A DNA stretch of 35,636 nt from Deltaproteobacteria bacterium (lineage in GTDB: Bacteria; Desulfobacterota; Dissulfuribacteria; Dissulfuribacterales; QOAL01). The notes under the pieces are model-generated. The model was not told the DNA's origin. It saw only the letters and a program-made list of their open reading frames with translations, and ran no database searches. Positions 8,250 through 17,209 of the stretch are shown piece by piece. The translations under genes were made by a program, and so were the position numbers. Position 1 is the first letter of the stretch. Each line of letters starts with the position of its first letter. The DNA lies in the NCBI GenBank assembly GCA_026986785.1, contig JALSNW010000027.1, positions 1 to 35,636 on the forward strand, written 5' to 3'.

Positions 8250-9035
8250 CTAAGAGCCGTCTCCACCAAGAAACCTTTCAAAGATAGCAAATGCATTCTT
8301 TACTGCCGGGGTATCAATGGGCAGATCCAAGAGGGACTCTTGAGCCATCTCCTTCTCAAATATCTCGTCACTTGCCGGCAGATAACCACCGAATTCCAGG
8401 TCCGTATTCTCAATTGCCTCATGGACATGCTTGTCCAGGGCAGCAGGGACCTCTACCGGTACCCTGTTTACCACCAAGACCTTTTGTCTCACATCCACCT
8501 GGAGAGACTTGGTGAGATCTGCTATGCGCGCTGCTGTCAGCACACCCCTGGCAGAAGGATCAGAGACGACGAAAAGGGTATGGATCTTCCTAAGATTGAG
8601 CCTGCTTAAATGCTCCATGCCAGCCTCGTTGTCAACCAACAGGTACCGGTAATTTCTGGCCAGTTTTTCCATCACTTGGGCAAGGATAGAATTTGCCATG
8701 CAGTAACAGCCAGGCCCTTCTGGCTGGCCCATCACGAGAAGATCGAAACCCTTGGCCTCTATTACCGCCTGATTTATATGAAGCTCCATGAATTCATTTT
8801 TCGTCATCCCCTGGGGTGTCTCCGTCTTCATTCGTTCCCTGATCTCCCCCAAGGTGATATCTACTTCAAGTCCGAGGAGTTCATTCAAATTGGCATTTGC
8901 ATCTGCATCCACTGCCAGGACAGGGGTACGCCCTGACTCCACGAGATACTTGATCAAAAGGGCGGTGAGCGTTGTCTTGCCAGTGCCTCCCTTACCTGCC
9001 ATTGCAATAATCTGTGCACCGTGACCTGTAACCAT
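8250..9035 (-). CDS. cooC: CooC-like ATPase, nickel insertion / CO dehydrogenase maturation family
   Basis: A 261-residue cytoplasmic P-loop ATPase of the SIMIBI/MinD class. The deviant Walker A motif GKGGTGKTT with the signature lysine lies at the N-terminus, followed by AVDADANANL (Walker A' region) and LLVDNEAGMEHLSR (Walker B/switch). The GCYC motif in GQPEGPGCYCMAN is the Cys-x-Cys metal-binding site of CooC/AcsF proteins, which form a metal-bridged dimer and activate the nickel site of CO dehydrogenase/acetyl-CoA synthase. It ends the leftward gene series after the helix-hairpin-helix gene, about 87 bp downstream. No CODH gene is in the window, so its partner must be elsewhere. AAGGA lies upstream of the ATG. 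Family assignment is firm; CooC versus AcsF versus another paralogue is open. Confidence 0.9.
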   Translation of the reverse strand: MVTGHGAQIIAMAGKGGTGKTTLTALLIKYLVESGRTPVLAVDADANANLNELLGLEVDITLGEIRERMKTETPQGMTKNEFMELHINQAVIEAKGFDLLVMGQPEGPGCYCMANSILAQVMEKLARNYRYLLVDNEAGMEHLSRLNLRKIHTLFVVSDPSARGVLTAARIADLTKSLQVDVRQKVLVVNRVPVEVPAALDKHVHEAIENTDLEFGGYLPASDEIFEKEMAQESLLDLPIDTPAVKNAFAIFERFLGGDGS

Positions 9036-9121
9036 AACTATCAGCTTCCTTTTGTCTTATCTTCACCTATAGATTACTCCACAACTTTCCAGGTTGAAAT
9101 AGTTTCTGTACCCCATTTTCT

Positions 9122-9508
9122 TCACACCTCGACATAGGCCATCAAGGCTGCCATGACAGATGAGTCTACAGGGCCTTGAGGCCATGAAAGCTCTTCCAGG
9201 GCCAGAATGAAGCCAAGATCATCTCGATAGTCCAGTATCTTTTGGGCAGTTATCTCCCCTATGCCTGGGATCAATACAAGGCCTTCGAGATCCATCTCAT
9301 TGATATTGGCCTTTTCAAAAAACAAGAAGGCCCTGGCATCCTGCGGAATTTCGTCAAAATACGATCTTGGGATGATGCCATGATGTAGTATAGAACCTTG
9401 ATAAACCGATGCCAGGCATAATAATGCTGCCAAAATGATTGTAGAAAGAAGCAGGAGACCTGGCTCGATAAGGAGTCTTTTAGTCAGCCTTCTTGCCCTT
9501 GCCTTCAC
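9122..9508 (-). CDS. Membrane-anchored helix-hairpin-helix protein (ComEA-like)
   Basis: 128 residues. A basic N-terminus ([10 protein letters not shown]) is followed by one hydrophobic segment (about residues 16-34). After a linker comes a helix-hairpin-helix unit with [30 protein letters not shown], typical of ComEA and other non-specific DNA-binding proteins. Topology predicts an N-terminal anchor with the HhH domain outside the membrane, as in ComEA, which binds incoming DNA during transformation. The start is a GTG at 9508 that overlaps the end of cimA by 29 bp, suggesting translational coupling. A later start would lose the basic anchor flank. A role in DNA uptake is a family-based suggestion. 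No other competence genes are nearby. Confidence 0.8.
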   Translation of the reverse strand: MKARARRLTKRLLIEPGLLLLSTIILAALLCLASVYQGSILHHGIIPRSYFDEIPQDARAFLFFEKANINEMDLEGLVLIPGIGEITAQKILDYRDDLGFILALEELSWPQGPVDSSVMAALMAYVEV

Positions 9509-11075
9509 TCTTCAAAAGCTTGTAGCAGATCCCATCCACGAGGGCCTGCCAACTCGCCTCTATTATGTCATGGGAGACACCGACCGTGCCCCATTTGTCC
9601 TTTTGGTCCTTGGACTCGATCAAGACCCGCACCTTTGCCGCTGTCCCCGGACTGTCTGGCAATACCCGGACCTTGTAGTCCACCAGGCTCATATCCTTGA
9701 GCTGGGGATAAAAGGTCTCAAGCGCCTTTCTTATGGCATTGTCGAGGGCGTTTACCGGACCATTTCCAACAGCTGCCGTATGCTCGATTCTACCCCCTAC
9801 CCTTACCATGACCGTTGCCTCGGCCTGGGGTGGTGCATCCTCTGTGGTCTTTTGGTCAAACACCCTGAAGCCAAGGAGGTCGAAATATTTCTTCTGGGTA
9901 CCACTAGCCCTTCGCATTAGGAGCTCGAATGAGGCCTCTGCCCCCTCAAATTGAAATCCCTGGGCCTCCAGTTCCTTGAGCCTGGAGACTATCTCCATCA
10001 CCAGTGGATCGTCACTTTCGAGATCCAGTCCAAACTGCCTGGCCTTTGCCAATATATTGCTCTTGCCCGAAAGATCAGAAACGAGTATGCGTTGAACATT
10101 TCCCACCAATTCCGGCCTTATGTGTTCATAGGTCTCGGGATTTCTCTGGACAGCACTGACGTGAATACCCCCCTTGTGGGCAAAGGCACTGGCCCCCACG
10201 TAGGGCTGGTATTTATTAGGGGCGAGATTTGCTATCTCATAGACATACCTGGCAGTACTAGTGAGCTTTTGGAGATTGGGTCCGGCTTTGCACTCATAGC
10301 CGAGCTTCAACACAAGAGCAGGGATGATGGAACAGAGATTGGCATTGCCGCAGCGCTCTCCAAATCCGTTCATGGTGCCCTGCACCTGGATCACACCAGC
10401 CGTGACTGCGAGCACCGAGTTGGCCACTGCCATCTCCGAATCATTGTGACAATGGATTCCCAGCCTCGTGTCCTTGCCCAGTTCTGTCTTCACCTGCCCT
10501 ATTATCTCAACTATCTCCCCTGGCATCGTACCACCATTGGTATCACAGAGGACCAGGCACTGCGCCCCTGATTCTTTGGCTGTCTTCAATGTTGCAAGGG
10601 CATAATCACGATCTGCCTTGAAACCGTCAAAAAAGTGTTCTGCATCATAAAAGACGGTCTCTACCCTTGATACAAGGAAGCCAAGGGAATCCCTGATTAT
10701 CTCGATATTTCTCTCGAGGCTGATCCTTAGTGCATCTCTGACATGGATATCCCAGCTCTTTCCGAAGATGGTCACAACCGGGGTATTGGCGTCAACAAGG
10801 GCCTTGAGGTTCGGGTCGTTCTCGGCCTTGTTCTTGGCCATGTGAGTGCTCCCAAAAGCAGCCAAGCGGGCATGGGTAAAGTGGTAATTTTGTATCTCTG
10901 AAAAAAACTGCTGATCCTTTGGATTGGAACCAGGCCAGCCCCCCTCTATGAAATCCATACCCAATTCATCGAGTTTCAAGGCAATGCGGATCTTGTCCTC
11001 TACAGATAGATTAAAGTTTTCCGCCTGTGTTCCATCCCTCAAGGTGGTATCGTAGATTTCTATCTTTTTTTCCAT
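9480..11075 (-). CDS. cimA: (R)-citramalate synthase
   Basis: A 531-residue enzyme that condenses acetyl-CoA with pyruvate to give (R)-citramalate, the first step of the threonine-independent isoleucine route. The N-terminal DRE-TIM aldolase-type barrel shows [18 protein letters not shown], with the divalent-metal Asp and catalytic Arg, and later CDTNGG and [14 protein letters not shown] (metal-binding His pair), [11 protein letters not shown] and [10 protein letters not shown]. The C-terminal third is a LeuA-type allosteric dimerisation domain (roughly 390-520), where isoleucine feedback normally acts. The length is that of the long CimA/2-isopropylmalate-synthase-like form. It is preceded by lysC with a 49-bp gap in the same direction. 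This places aspartate-family and isoleucine synthesis together. Homocitrate or isopropylmalate synthase are less likely from the motif set. Confidence 0.93.
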   Translation of the reverse strand: MEKKIEIYDTTLRDGTQAENFNLSVEDKIRIALKLDELGMDFIEGGWPGSNPKDQQFFSEIQNYHFTHARLAAFGSTHMAKNKAENDPNLKALVDANTPVVTIFGKSWDIHVRDALRISLERNIEIIRDSLGFLVSRVETVFYDAEHFFDGFKADRDYALATLKTAKESGAQCLVLCDTNGGTMPGEIVEIIGQVKTELGKDTRLGIHCHNDSEMAVANSVLAVTAGVIQVQGTMNGFGERCGNANLCSIIPALVLKLGYECKAGPNLQKLTSTARYVYEIANLAPNKYQPYVGASAFAHKGGIHVSAVQRNPETYEHIRPELVGNVQRILVSDLSGKSNILAKARQFGLDLESDDPLVMEIVSRLKELEAQGFQFEGAEASFELLMRRASGTQKKYFDLLGFRVFDQKTTEDAPPQAEATVMVRVGGRIEHTAAVGNGPVNALDNAIRKALETFYPQLKDMSLVDYKVRVLPDSPGTAAKVRVLIESKDQKDKWGTVGVSHDIIEASWQALVDGICYKLLKSEGKGKKAD

Positions 11076-11124
11076 TTAAACCAAACCTTATCTCATACCA
11101 GATACGAAAACAATCCAGCAAACC

Positions 11125-12345
11125 TTACTCCTTCTTGTCCAGCCCAAAGCCTTCATGGAGTGCCCTCACGGCAAGTTCTGTATATTTTTCATCGATTATG
11201 CACGAAACCTTTATCTCAGACGTGCTTATCATGAGTATGTTGACATTGTGCTTGGCCAGGATGTCGAACATCTTACTGGCGATACCTGCATGGTTTCTCA
11301 TCCCCACCCCCACAATCGAGACCTTGGCGATGTTCTTGTCTCCTGCAACACTCTCAGCCCCTATATCCTGGGCCGTCTTCTCCACTATGGACATGGCTTG
11401 ATCAAAGTCGGCCTTGGGTACAGTAAAGGTCATATCGGTCAGGTCACCCGCCCTTGTGTTTTGAATTATCATGTCCACGATGATATTTGCCTCAGAGATG
11501 GGGTTGAAAATCATTGCAGCTATACCAGGCCTGTCAGGCACCTTTTTTACAGTTATCCGGGCCTCGTCCCTGCTATATGTAACACTCGAAACCAGAACGT
11601 CTTCCATTGACTCATCCTCCTTAACAACCATGGTGCCAGGTGCACTGGTAAAACTTGATCTCACGTGTATTGGCATGCCATAACGCATGGCAAACTCCAC
11701 GGATCTTATCTCAAGTACCTTGGCACCAAGGCTGGCCATCTCAAGCATCTCCTCATAGGAAATCCTCTCGATCTTTCTTGCAGACGGACAGATATTTGGA
11801 TCAGTAGTATAGACCCCATCCACGTCCGTGTAGATCTCACATACATCTGCACCCAGGGCCACTGCAACCGCAACTGCCGTGGTATCGGATCCCCCTCTGC
11901 CAAGGGTGGTGATATCACCATCTGTGGTCACGCCCTGAAAACCTGCCACTACGGGAATAATGCCTTTATCAATGGCCTCTGCCAGTTTGTCAGTGGGTAT
12001 ATTTTGGATTCTGGCCTTGCTATGGGAATCATCTGTCTCTACAGGTATCTGATAACCCAGGAATGACCTGGCATCATGCCCCAAGGACTTGACTGCCATT
12101 GAAAAAAGGGAGATAGTCACCTGCTCCCCTGTGGACAGAAGCACATCGAGTTCCCTCTTGTCTGGTTGGGCCTGCATCTCCATGGCAAGCCCCAAGAGGT
12201 AGTTCGTCTGGCCAGCCATGGCCGAGAGCACCACTACGACATCGTCTCCTTCTTCCTTTCGGGCAATCACCTTCTGGGCCACCCTCTTTATCCTCCTACA
12301 GTTGGCCACAGAGGTGCCACCATATTTCTGCACAACGAGAGCCAT
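11125..12345 (-). CDS. lysC: Aspartate kinase
   Basis: Phosphorylates aspartate, the committed step to lysine, threonine, methionine and diaminopimelate. 406 residues, the length of monofunctional class aspartokinases. The N-terminal kinase fold starts with VVQKYGGTSVAN and contains GFQGVTTDGDITTLGRGGSDTTAVAVA and the YTDVDGVYTTDP stretch of the amino acid kinase family. Two ACT domains follow, with VPDRPGIAAMIFNPI and IVGVGMRNHAGIASKMFDIL, where end-product inhibition takes place. AGGA lies 7 nt before the ATG inside the last codons of the upstream J-domain gene, so translation is probably coupled. cimA follows directly. Confidence 0.96.
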   Translation of the reverse strand: MALVVQKYGGTSVANCRRIKRVAQKVIARKEEGDDVVVVLSAMAGQTNYLLGLAMEMQAQPDKRELDVLLSTGEQVTISLFSMAVKSLGHDARSFLGYQIPVETDDSHSKARIQNIPTDKLAEAIDKGIIPVVAGFQGVTTDGDITTLGRGGSDTTAVAVAVALGADVCEIYTDVDGVYTTDPNICPSARKIERISYEEMLEMASLGAKVLEIRSVEFAMRYGMPIHVRSSFTSAPGTMVVKEDESMEDVLVSSVTYSRDEARITVKKVPDRPGIAAMIFNPISEANIIVDMIIQNTRAGDLTDMTFTVPKADFDQAMSIVEKTAQDIGAESVAGDKNIAKVSIVGVGMRNHAGIASKMFDILAKHNVNILMISTSEIKVSCIIDEKYTELAVRALHEGFGLDKKE

Positions 12346-12348
12346 ATA

Positions 12349-12666
12349 TCAGTCCTCTTTCTTTCCGCCCCATATCGGATCCTGTCCAAAATGGTAGAAC
12401 CACCACTCGCTATCGTTCATACCGTCTTCATTTGGAAGGAAACTGATACGGTAGGCATCTGAATATTCCATCAGCAGCCTGTAGGCTGCATTTATCTGTG
12501 CCATCTTTTCCTGGCCATCTTCACCGTGATAGAGATCCGGATGGCATTGTTGACACGCCTTTCTATAGGCATCCATGATCTCATTGCGTGAGGCCTTTTC
12601 CATAAGGCCCAACAATTTCCTGGCCCTGTCTATTGCATCCCATCTTCCTTGTTTCATAGGGCACAT
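12349..12666 (-). CDS. J-domain (DnaJ-like) small protein
   Basis: 105 residues carrying a compact J domain: helix I and II with DAIDRARKLLGLMEKASRNEIMDAYRKACQQ, then the HPD loop in CHPDLYHG, then helix III with KMAQINAAYRLLMEY. HPD is the tripeptide that stimulates DnaK ATPase. There is no Gly/Phe-rich or zinc-finger region, so it is a type III J protein that would recruit DnaK to a specific client. The C-terminus is Trp/Tyr rich (SEWWFYHFGQDPIWGG), as in the DnaJ-like proteins often found near Mpl/biosynthetic genes. An internal ATG at 12657 is an alternative start. Its last codons carry the lysC ribosome site. Confidence 0.85.
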   Translation of the reverse strand: MCPMKQGRWDAIDRARKLLGLMEKASRNEIMDAYRKACQQCHPDLYHGEDGQEKMAQINAAYRLLMEYSDAYRISFLPNEDGMNDSEWWFYHFGQDPIWGGKKED

Positions 12667-12787
12667 AAGGTATCAATTCAGCAGATTTTTTACAAGTATA
12701 TTGCACCCTATTCTTATCTCGAGATTGATATAAGGCCTATGAAAAAGAGGACAACTTATTTGCTCGTGGCACTCGTGACAATAGGTC

Positions 12788-12816
12788 TTGACACTGACAG
12801 CACTGCTTCTTATTAT
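12788..12816 (+). promoter_or_regulatory. Sigma70-type promoter of tRNA-Gly
   Basis: A perfect -35 TTGACA (12788-12793) and TATTAT (12811-12816) are separated by 17 bp. The tRNA starts 22 bp downstream of the -10. This is the best promoter match in the window. Confidence 0.75.
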
Positions 12817-12838
12817 TTAGGCGCAAAAATCATAATGG

Positions 12839-12913
<75 letters not shown>

Positions 12914-12929
12914 GGCAGTTCATAAAAAC

Positions 12930-12954
12930 GGGCAGCCACTGCTGCCCTTTTTTT
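12930..12954 (+). terminator. Intrinsic terminator after tRNA-Gly
   Basis: Seven-pair stem GGGCAGC (12930-12936) and GCTGCCC (12941-12947) with a CACT loop, followed by seven T residues. The cytochrome gene starts only 18 bp later, so the end of this terminator nearly touches that gene's start codon. Confidence 0.9.
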
Positions 12955-12972
12955 GTTCAAGAGAACTTCTAC

Positions 12973-14757
12973 ATGCATCCGAGACGCAGACTGCTTACCC
13001 TTGCCATCTTATTCTTCTCCCTTGCCTTTCATTCCCTCTTCCCCTGTACTGCTGTCCCACCCTGTCAGGCAGCAGCAGTAGACTCACCTTCCAAGGTCAG
13101 CACGACTGCCAGTGGCCAGATAGATATGTGTCTTTCTTGCCACGACGAAAGGCCGGATAGAGCCCATGGCAGAAAGGTGCTGGGTTGTTTCTCCTGTCAT
13201 CTTGGAAATCCCCTTACAGGCTCTGCAAAACTTGCCCACAAGGGCATGGTCTTAAATCCTGGAGAGCTTTATATAGTCTCCAAGACATGTGGCCAGGAAG
13301 GATGCCATACCGACCAGGTAAAGAGGGTGAAAAAGTCTCTCATGGCCACCAATAGAGGGATAATAAGCACCCTTCGCTATTACTGGAACGAGAGCAAGGA
13401 CCATGATGCCGACCTCACAGTGGAAAAGCTCCTCAAATCCGATCTGGATACCCCTGCCATCGATTACTATAGGAAACTGTGTGGTACCTGTCACCTCTGG
13501 CTCAAGAAGCATACCCTGCCGGGCTTCCTTGCAGAGAAAGGTGGAGGCTGCACCACCTGTCATTTCTATAAACCTGGAGTTGGCAAGGATGGGAAAAAGA
13601 CAAACCATCCCATGATCACGAAACACATCCCCATGAAAAACTGTATAAGATGCCATAATAGAAGCGGCAGGATTGGCATTGCTTACAAGGGGATTTATGA
13701 GGCCGAAGGCTATGGCACCCCTTTCGAGGATGGAGACGTATCTGAAGGCCAACTCTCTGATGGCAGATATATAAAAAGGCTAGAGCCAGACATACACTTT
13801 AAGAAAGGCCTAATCTGTATTGATTGCCATAATCAAAAAGAGATAATGGGAGATGGCAATGAAAAGGCCCATTTCGAGGAGCAGTTGGAGATAACCTGCA
13901 CCACCTGCCATGACGGCAGACAAAGGCTCGAAAAGATCTTTGAGGAAGACATCAAGAGACCCAAGTATCCGCTTTTGACCAACCTTGTGAAAAAAAATGG
14001 CAACTTTTTCTTAAAGGGGAAAAAAGACCAAAAACTTCACCCCCTACACCGTTTTCTGGACACTGCTTGCAGACATCCCGTGCATGAAAGGCTTGCATGC
14101 CAGGCTTGTCACAGCAAATGGGTCCCCCAATGTTATGGCTGTCATGTCGTTAGTGACAAGTCCAAGGATCAGCTCGACAAGCTCTCCAACAAACAAACAC
14201 CTGGCCGCTGGGAGGAATTCAGGTCGTTTATGAGGTATGAAGTCCCTTCTCTCGGCATCAAAAAGGACTACAAAACCCGGCAAGACAAGGTGGTTATCAT
14301 AGTTCCAGGTTGACAGGACTTCATCTCCTTTCTGGATGAAAGGGGTAACTGGAGGGGTGATTTCAGGCGCATGACCATCTCATGGATGGATCCTCACACT
14401 ACCTCCAAAGAATCGAGAAGTTGTATAGACTGCCACACCGATCCCAAGGCCTTGGGACTTGGGGCAGGCTCGTTGGTTAAGATAAAAGGTAGCTGGCGAT
14501 TAGTGCCAGCAACTTCAAAAAGCAGAGACAGACGGTTGAACATCCCCAGGTTAGACGGCTTTGTGGACATCTCGGGAAAGCCCCTCGTGCTTACTTCCAG
14601 AAAGGACCTGAGGCCATTTGACGCTGCCGAGCTTAAAAGGATATTGGATGTAGGCCAATGCCTGATATGCCATAAAGACTTCGATGACAAGGTTATGAAA
14701 AACTGGAACAGCCTCTCACCACCCAAGCCCTGTAAATTTTTCTTAAAGACAAGATAG
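12973..14757 (+). CDS. Secreted dodecahaem cytochrome c, probable selenoprotein (UGA 14311-14313 = Sec447)
   Basis: An electron-carrying multihaem protein outside the cytoplasm. The N-terminus is a Sec signal (MHPRRRLLTLAILFFSLAF, cleavage near CQAAA). Eleven CxxCH haem sites are present: CLSCH, CFSCH, CGTCH, CTTCH, CIRCH, CIDCH, CTTCH, CQACH, CYGCH, CIDCH and CLICH. One CxxxxCH site (CGQEGCH) lies between the second and third of these, giving twelve potential haems. A conventional reading ends at TGA 14311 after IIVPG, leaving out the last two haem motifs. The same frame continues without a stop for 148 codons (QDFISFLDE onward) through CIDCH and CLICH to TAG 14755. An 8-pair hairpin with a TGGAT loop follows the UGA. 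The total length is 594 residues. The ATG at 12973 has only a weak ribosome site. A longer frame open across the tRNA is not coding. I do not recognise the exact cytochrome family. Confidence 0.85.
14325..14345 (+). promoter_or_regulatory. Bacterial SECIS hairpin of the cytochrome gene
   Basis: CCTTTC (14327-14332) pairs perfectly with GAAAGG (14338-14343) around the loop TGGAT, and a U-G and a C-G pair extend it to eight pairs. The loop begins 19 nt after the UGA. Loop size and the central GGA are the same as in the mvhD and mvhA elements of this window, which supports a real read-through signal. Confidence 0.78.
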
Positions 14758-15037
14758 TCGAGCCTATCGACCCTGCAGATAGATCTTTACTCCCAGAACT
14801 GATCAAATGAGAAAAGTATCCATGCTCAACATCTGGGCTGTATCCCTGAAGTGATATTTTTTTGACCTTTCTTTCTTAAGAATTCTCAGGCTCTTTTCGA
14901 TATAGATAAAAAATGGCACTTATGGGGCCCGGCCAATCGACTTTTTTCTGGGAAGGGACTGATGCAGACAAAAAAGATACCTGCATCCAATGAAAGCTGA
15001 AGGGCCTTTTCCTTTCGGATACTTTTTACAAGTCTGT
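14758..15037 (+). other. Gap between cytochrome and diguanylate cyclase genes
   Basis: About 280 bp without a supported gene. It is AT-rich around 14860-14915. I see no riboswitch consensus, no strong terminator and no clear promoter. The possible 16-codon N-terminal extension of the cyclase gene (ATG at 14990) lies here. Confidence 0.5.
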
Positions 15038-15991
15038 ATGAAAACAAACAATATTTCAGACAACGTCCTTGCTGAGCAGGTAGCCCAAACAGCACGCACA
15101 GCCCTCAAACGCCTTGTCAGTAGAGGTCTTCTTCCTTGGCCCGAGGCATATACGGAAGAATTCTGGACAGTCGCCAAGACCCTCGACTTTTCGTCCATTC
15201 TGAGCAAAAAGAGTTGTACATTGATCTCTCCAGAGACACTTCAAAGCTTTATGGACGAGGCCGACAACGTATTAGGCGGGGTAAAGGACACCGTCCATGA
15301 ATTTGTTGCCACGACGAGGCAACACATGGGGGAGATGGAATCTTCCATCCTCTCCATAGAGGAAAAAGACCTGGACAACCTATTTAGAGAAGAGACAGCC
15401 TCACTGATGCTCAAGAACAAGACCCTCGAGGCACAGGCGAGACAAACAGAAAAACGCCTTCAAAAACAGACAAGAATAATTGAAGAGCTCAGGTCTAAAC
15501 TTCGCATAGATGGCCTAACAAACTTGTTGAACAGAAGGGCCTTTGAAAAAGATCTCGAAAAGGAATTGGCAAAGATAAAAAGGTACAAATATCCCCTCTC
15601 CCTCATCATGTGCGATATAGATCACTTCAAGCACATCAACGACAACTATGGACACCGCGTCGGGGACAAGATACTCCAAAAGATGGCAGAGATCTTGAAA
15701 AATGGCATCAGGGAAACAGACTCTGCTTATCGCTACGGGGGTGAGGAATTTATGATCCTACTGCCACATACAACAGGTGAGCAGGCCTCCAGGCTTGCGG
15801 AAAGGATCCGAAACAAGATATCAATCTTTAGATTCCTTTTGAAAAAACCAGAGACGAGCATAAGGATCACGATCTCCTCAGGTGCCACCCAGGCAAGGCA
15901 GGATGAAGATGTAGAAGAGATCGTAAACCGGGTGGATTCTGCCATGTACGAGGCCAAAAACAGGGGAAGAAACCGGACTATCCTGCTCTGA
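15038..15991 (+). CDS. GGDEF-domain diguanylate cyclase
   Basis: Makes cyclic di-GMP from two GTP. From the ATG at 15038 it has 317 residues; an in-frame ATG at 14990 would add 16. The N-terminal 110 residues are helical without membrane segments, followed by a coiled-coil stretch (KNKTLEAQARQTEKRLQKQTRIIEELRSK, about residues 125-155). The GGDEF domain starts with DGLTNLLNRRAFEKDL, continues with MCDIDHFKHINDNYGHRVGDKIL and has the catalytic GGEEF. An RxxD inhibitory site (RETD) lies five residues before GGEEF, so product inhibition is expected. No EAL or receiver domain is present. The signal sensed by the N-terminal region is unknown. No clear ribosome site decides the start. Confidence 0.92.
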   Translation: MKTNNISDNVLAEQVAQTARTALKRLVSRGLLPWPEAYTEEFWTVAKTLDFSSILSKKSCTLISPETLQSFMDEADNVLGGVKDTVHEFVATTRQHMGEMESSILSIEEKDLDNLFREETASLMLKNKTLEAQARQTEKRLQKQTRIIEELRSKLRIDGLTNLLNRRAFEKDLEKELAKIKRYKYPLSLIMCDIDHFKHINDNYGHRVGDKILQKMAEILKNGIRETDSAYRYGGEEFMILLPHTTGEQASRLAERIRNKISIFRFLLKKPETSIRITISSGATQARQDEDVEEIVNRVDSAMYEAKNRGRNRTILL

Positions 15992-16055
15992 GCTCTATCC
16001 CAACCAACTGCCGTCAACAGTAAATGAGACTAAAGGCTGCCCATAGAATCCTTCA

Positions 16056-16901
16056 TTAGCCCAAAGCCCTTTTCACAAAGGCAGGCAAGACGAAAGAGGA
16101 CATGAGCACCTCAGGGGTAAAAAATCCAAGTTTCTCCATCTCTTCAAGGGGGAGAACGATATCTGGTGAAGGTCTCTCATAAATCCCCTTGAAACCCATT
16201 GCCCAGGACCAATAGCCCCCGGGATAGGTCGGCACTGGGGCTGTATAAAAACGTATATTTGTAAACCCGGCCCGTGAAAGCCCCTCCTTGACCTGCTTCA
16301 TAATATGCAGATGGTAGATAGGAGATTCACTTTGGACAACCAACACCCCCTCATTGTTCAATGCAAAGTAACAGTCTTTATAGAATCCTGGTGAAAAAAG
16401 TACCTCTGCGGCCCCAATCGGATCGGATGAATCTATGAAGATCCGGTCAAATTCACCTTTTCTCTCCCTTACATAGGCCTGACCATCCCTAAATACTATT
16501 TCTACCCTGTCATTGTCTGCCAAGGCTGAGGAAAGTTGTGGGAGATATCTCCTGCTTATCTCCACCACGAGAGGATCTATCTCGCAAAGGACCACATTGT
16601 CAAGGCAGGGATATTTCACGAGTTCTCGTACAGTGCCACCATCGCCGCCGCCGACTACCAAGATGCGCTTTCGGGATGCAGGGGTGAGGTTCATTGCAGG
16701 ATGTACCATCATTTCGTGATAGACGAATTCATCGCGCTCCGTAGCCATGACGAGACCATCAAGTAGTAACATCCTGCCAAACTCTTCGGTCTCTATCACA
16801 TCTATACGCTGTATGTCAGATCTCCCACTGTATATTGTCCTCTTGCACCTAAGGGTGATGCCAGAGGCAGGGCTATGCCTTTCTGTAAACCAGAGTTCCA
16901 T
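16056..16901 (-). CDS. speE: Spermidine synthase (polyamine aminopropyltransferase)
   Basis: Transfers the aminopropyl group of decarboxylated S-adenosylmethionine to putrescine. 281 residues, the normal length. Motifs seen: ELWFTERHSPASGITLRCKRTIYSGRSDIQRIDVIET at the N-terminal beta domain, MLLLDGLVMATERDEFVYHEMMVHPA, the SAM-binding glycine loop VVGGGDGGTVREL, the acidic ECDP-type end of strand 2 (CEIDPLVVE), and IIDSSDPIG-like FIDSSDP with the catalytic Asp. It is the third gene of a leftward series after an HD-domain protein and a small cytochrome, with only 17 bp between the cytochrome stop and its ATG. Confidence 0.95.
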   Translation of the reverse strand: MELWFTERHSPASGITLRCKRTIYSGRSDIQRIDVIETEEFGRMLLLDGLVMATERDEFVYHEMMVHPAMNLTPASRKRILVVGGGDGGTVRELVKYPCLDNVVLCEIDPLVVEISRRYLPQLSSALADNDRVEIVFRDGQAYVRERKGEFDRIFIDSSDPIGAAEVLFSPGFYKDCYFALNNEGVLVVQSESPIYHLHIMKQVKEGLSRAGFTNIRFYTAPVPTYPGGYWSWAMGFKGIYERPSPDIVLPLEEMEKLGFFTPEVLMSSFVLPAFVKRALG

Positions 16902-16918
16902 TATTTACAGCCCACCCA

Positions 16919-17185
16919 TCAAGATCCCTTTGAAAACTTGTGACAGAAAAGACAACGATATTTTGGAGGATGCTCTTTGGGCAACGGATTACCAACCTCC
17001 TTGCCATGACACTCGGAGCAATGCCTTTCGGCTTCTTTTTTGGGCATGTGATAAAATTCTATGTGGGCCTTGTCTCTTGGGACCTTTACTGTGGTTTCTG
17101 GAGGTGCCATAAAGAGAAAGATGAGAATACCAGCTGCAACAGCCAGAAACAAAAAATTGTAGAAAGCAGTCTTTTTCTTGTCCAT
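16919..17185 (-). CDS. Small membrane-anchored cytochrome c with two haem motifs
   Basis: 88 residues. One hydrophobic segment (FYNFLFLAVAAGILIFLFMA, about residues 8-27) serves as an uncleaved anchor or signal. The remainder is periplasmic, with CSECH and CLFCH haem-attachment motifs and several His (IEFYH, EHPPKY) that could serve as distal ligands. This size is like small NapB/c-type electron carriers, but I do not recognise a precise family. AAGGA lies about 8 nt before the ATG. It sits 24 bp after the HD-domain gene and 17 bp before speE. The TGA stop was tested for read-through, and the frame closes five codons later, so it is a normal stop. Confidence 0.85.
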   Translation of the reverse strand: MDKKKTAFYNFLFLAVAAGILIFLFMAPPETTVKVPRDKAHIEFYHMPKKEAERHCSECHGKEVGNPLPKEHPPKYRCLFCHKFSKGS

Positions 17186-17209
17186 CAGTGAATCCTTATG
17201 ATTTCCTTT

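Noticed and set aside
16919-16921. UGA at the end of the small two-haem cytochrome as a fourth selenocysteine
   Set aside because: The frame closes after five more codons (WVGCK) and no hairpin follows at the right distance.
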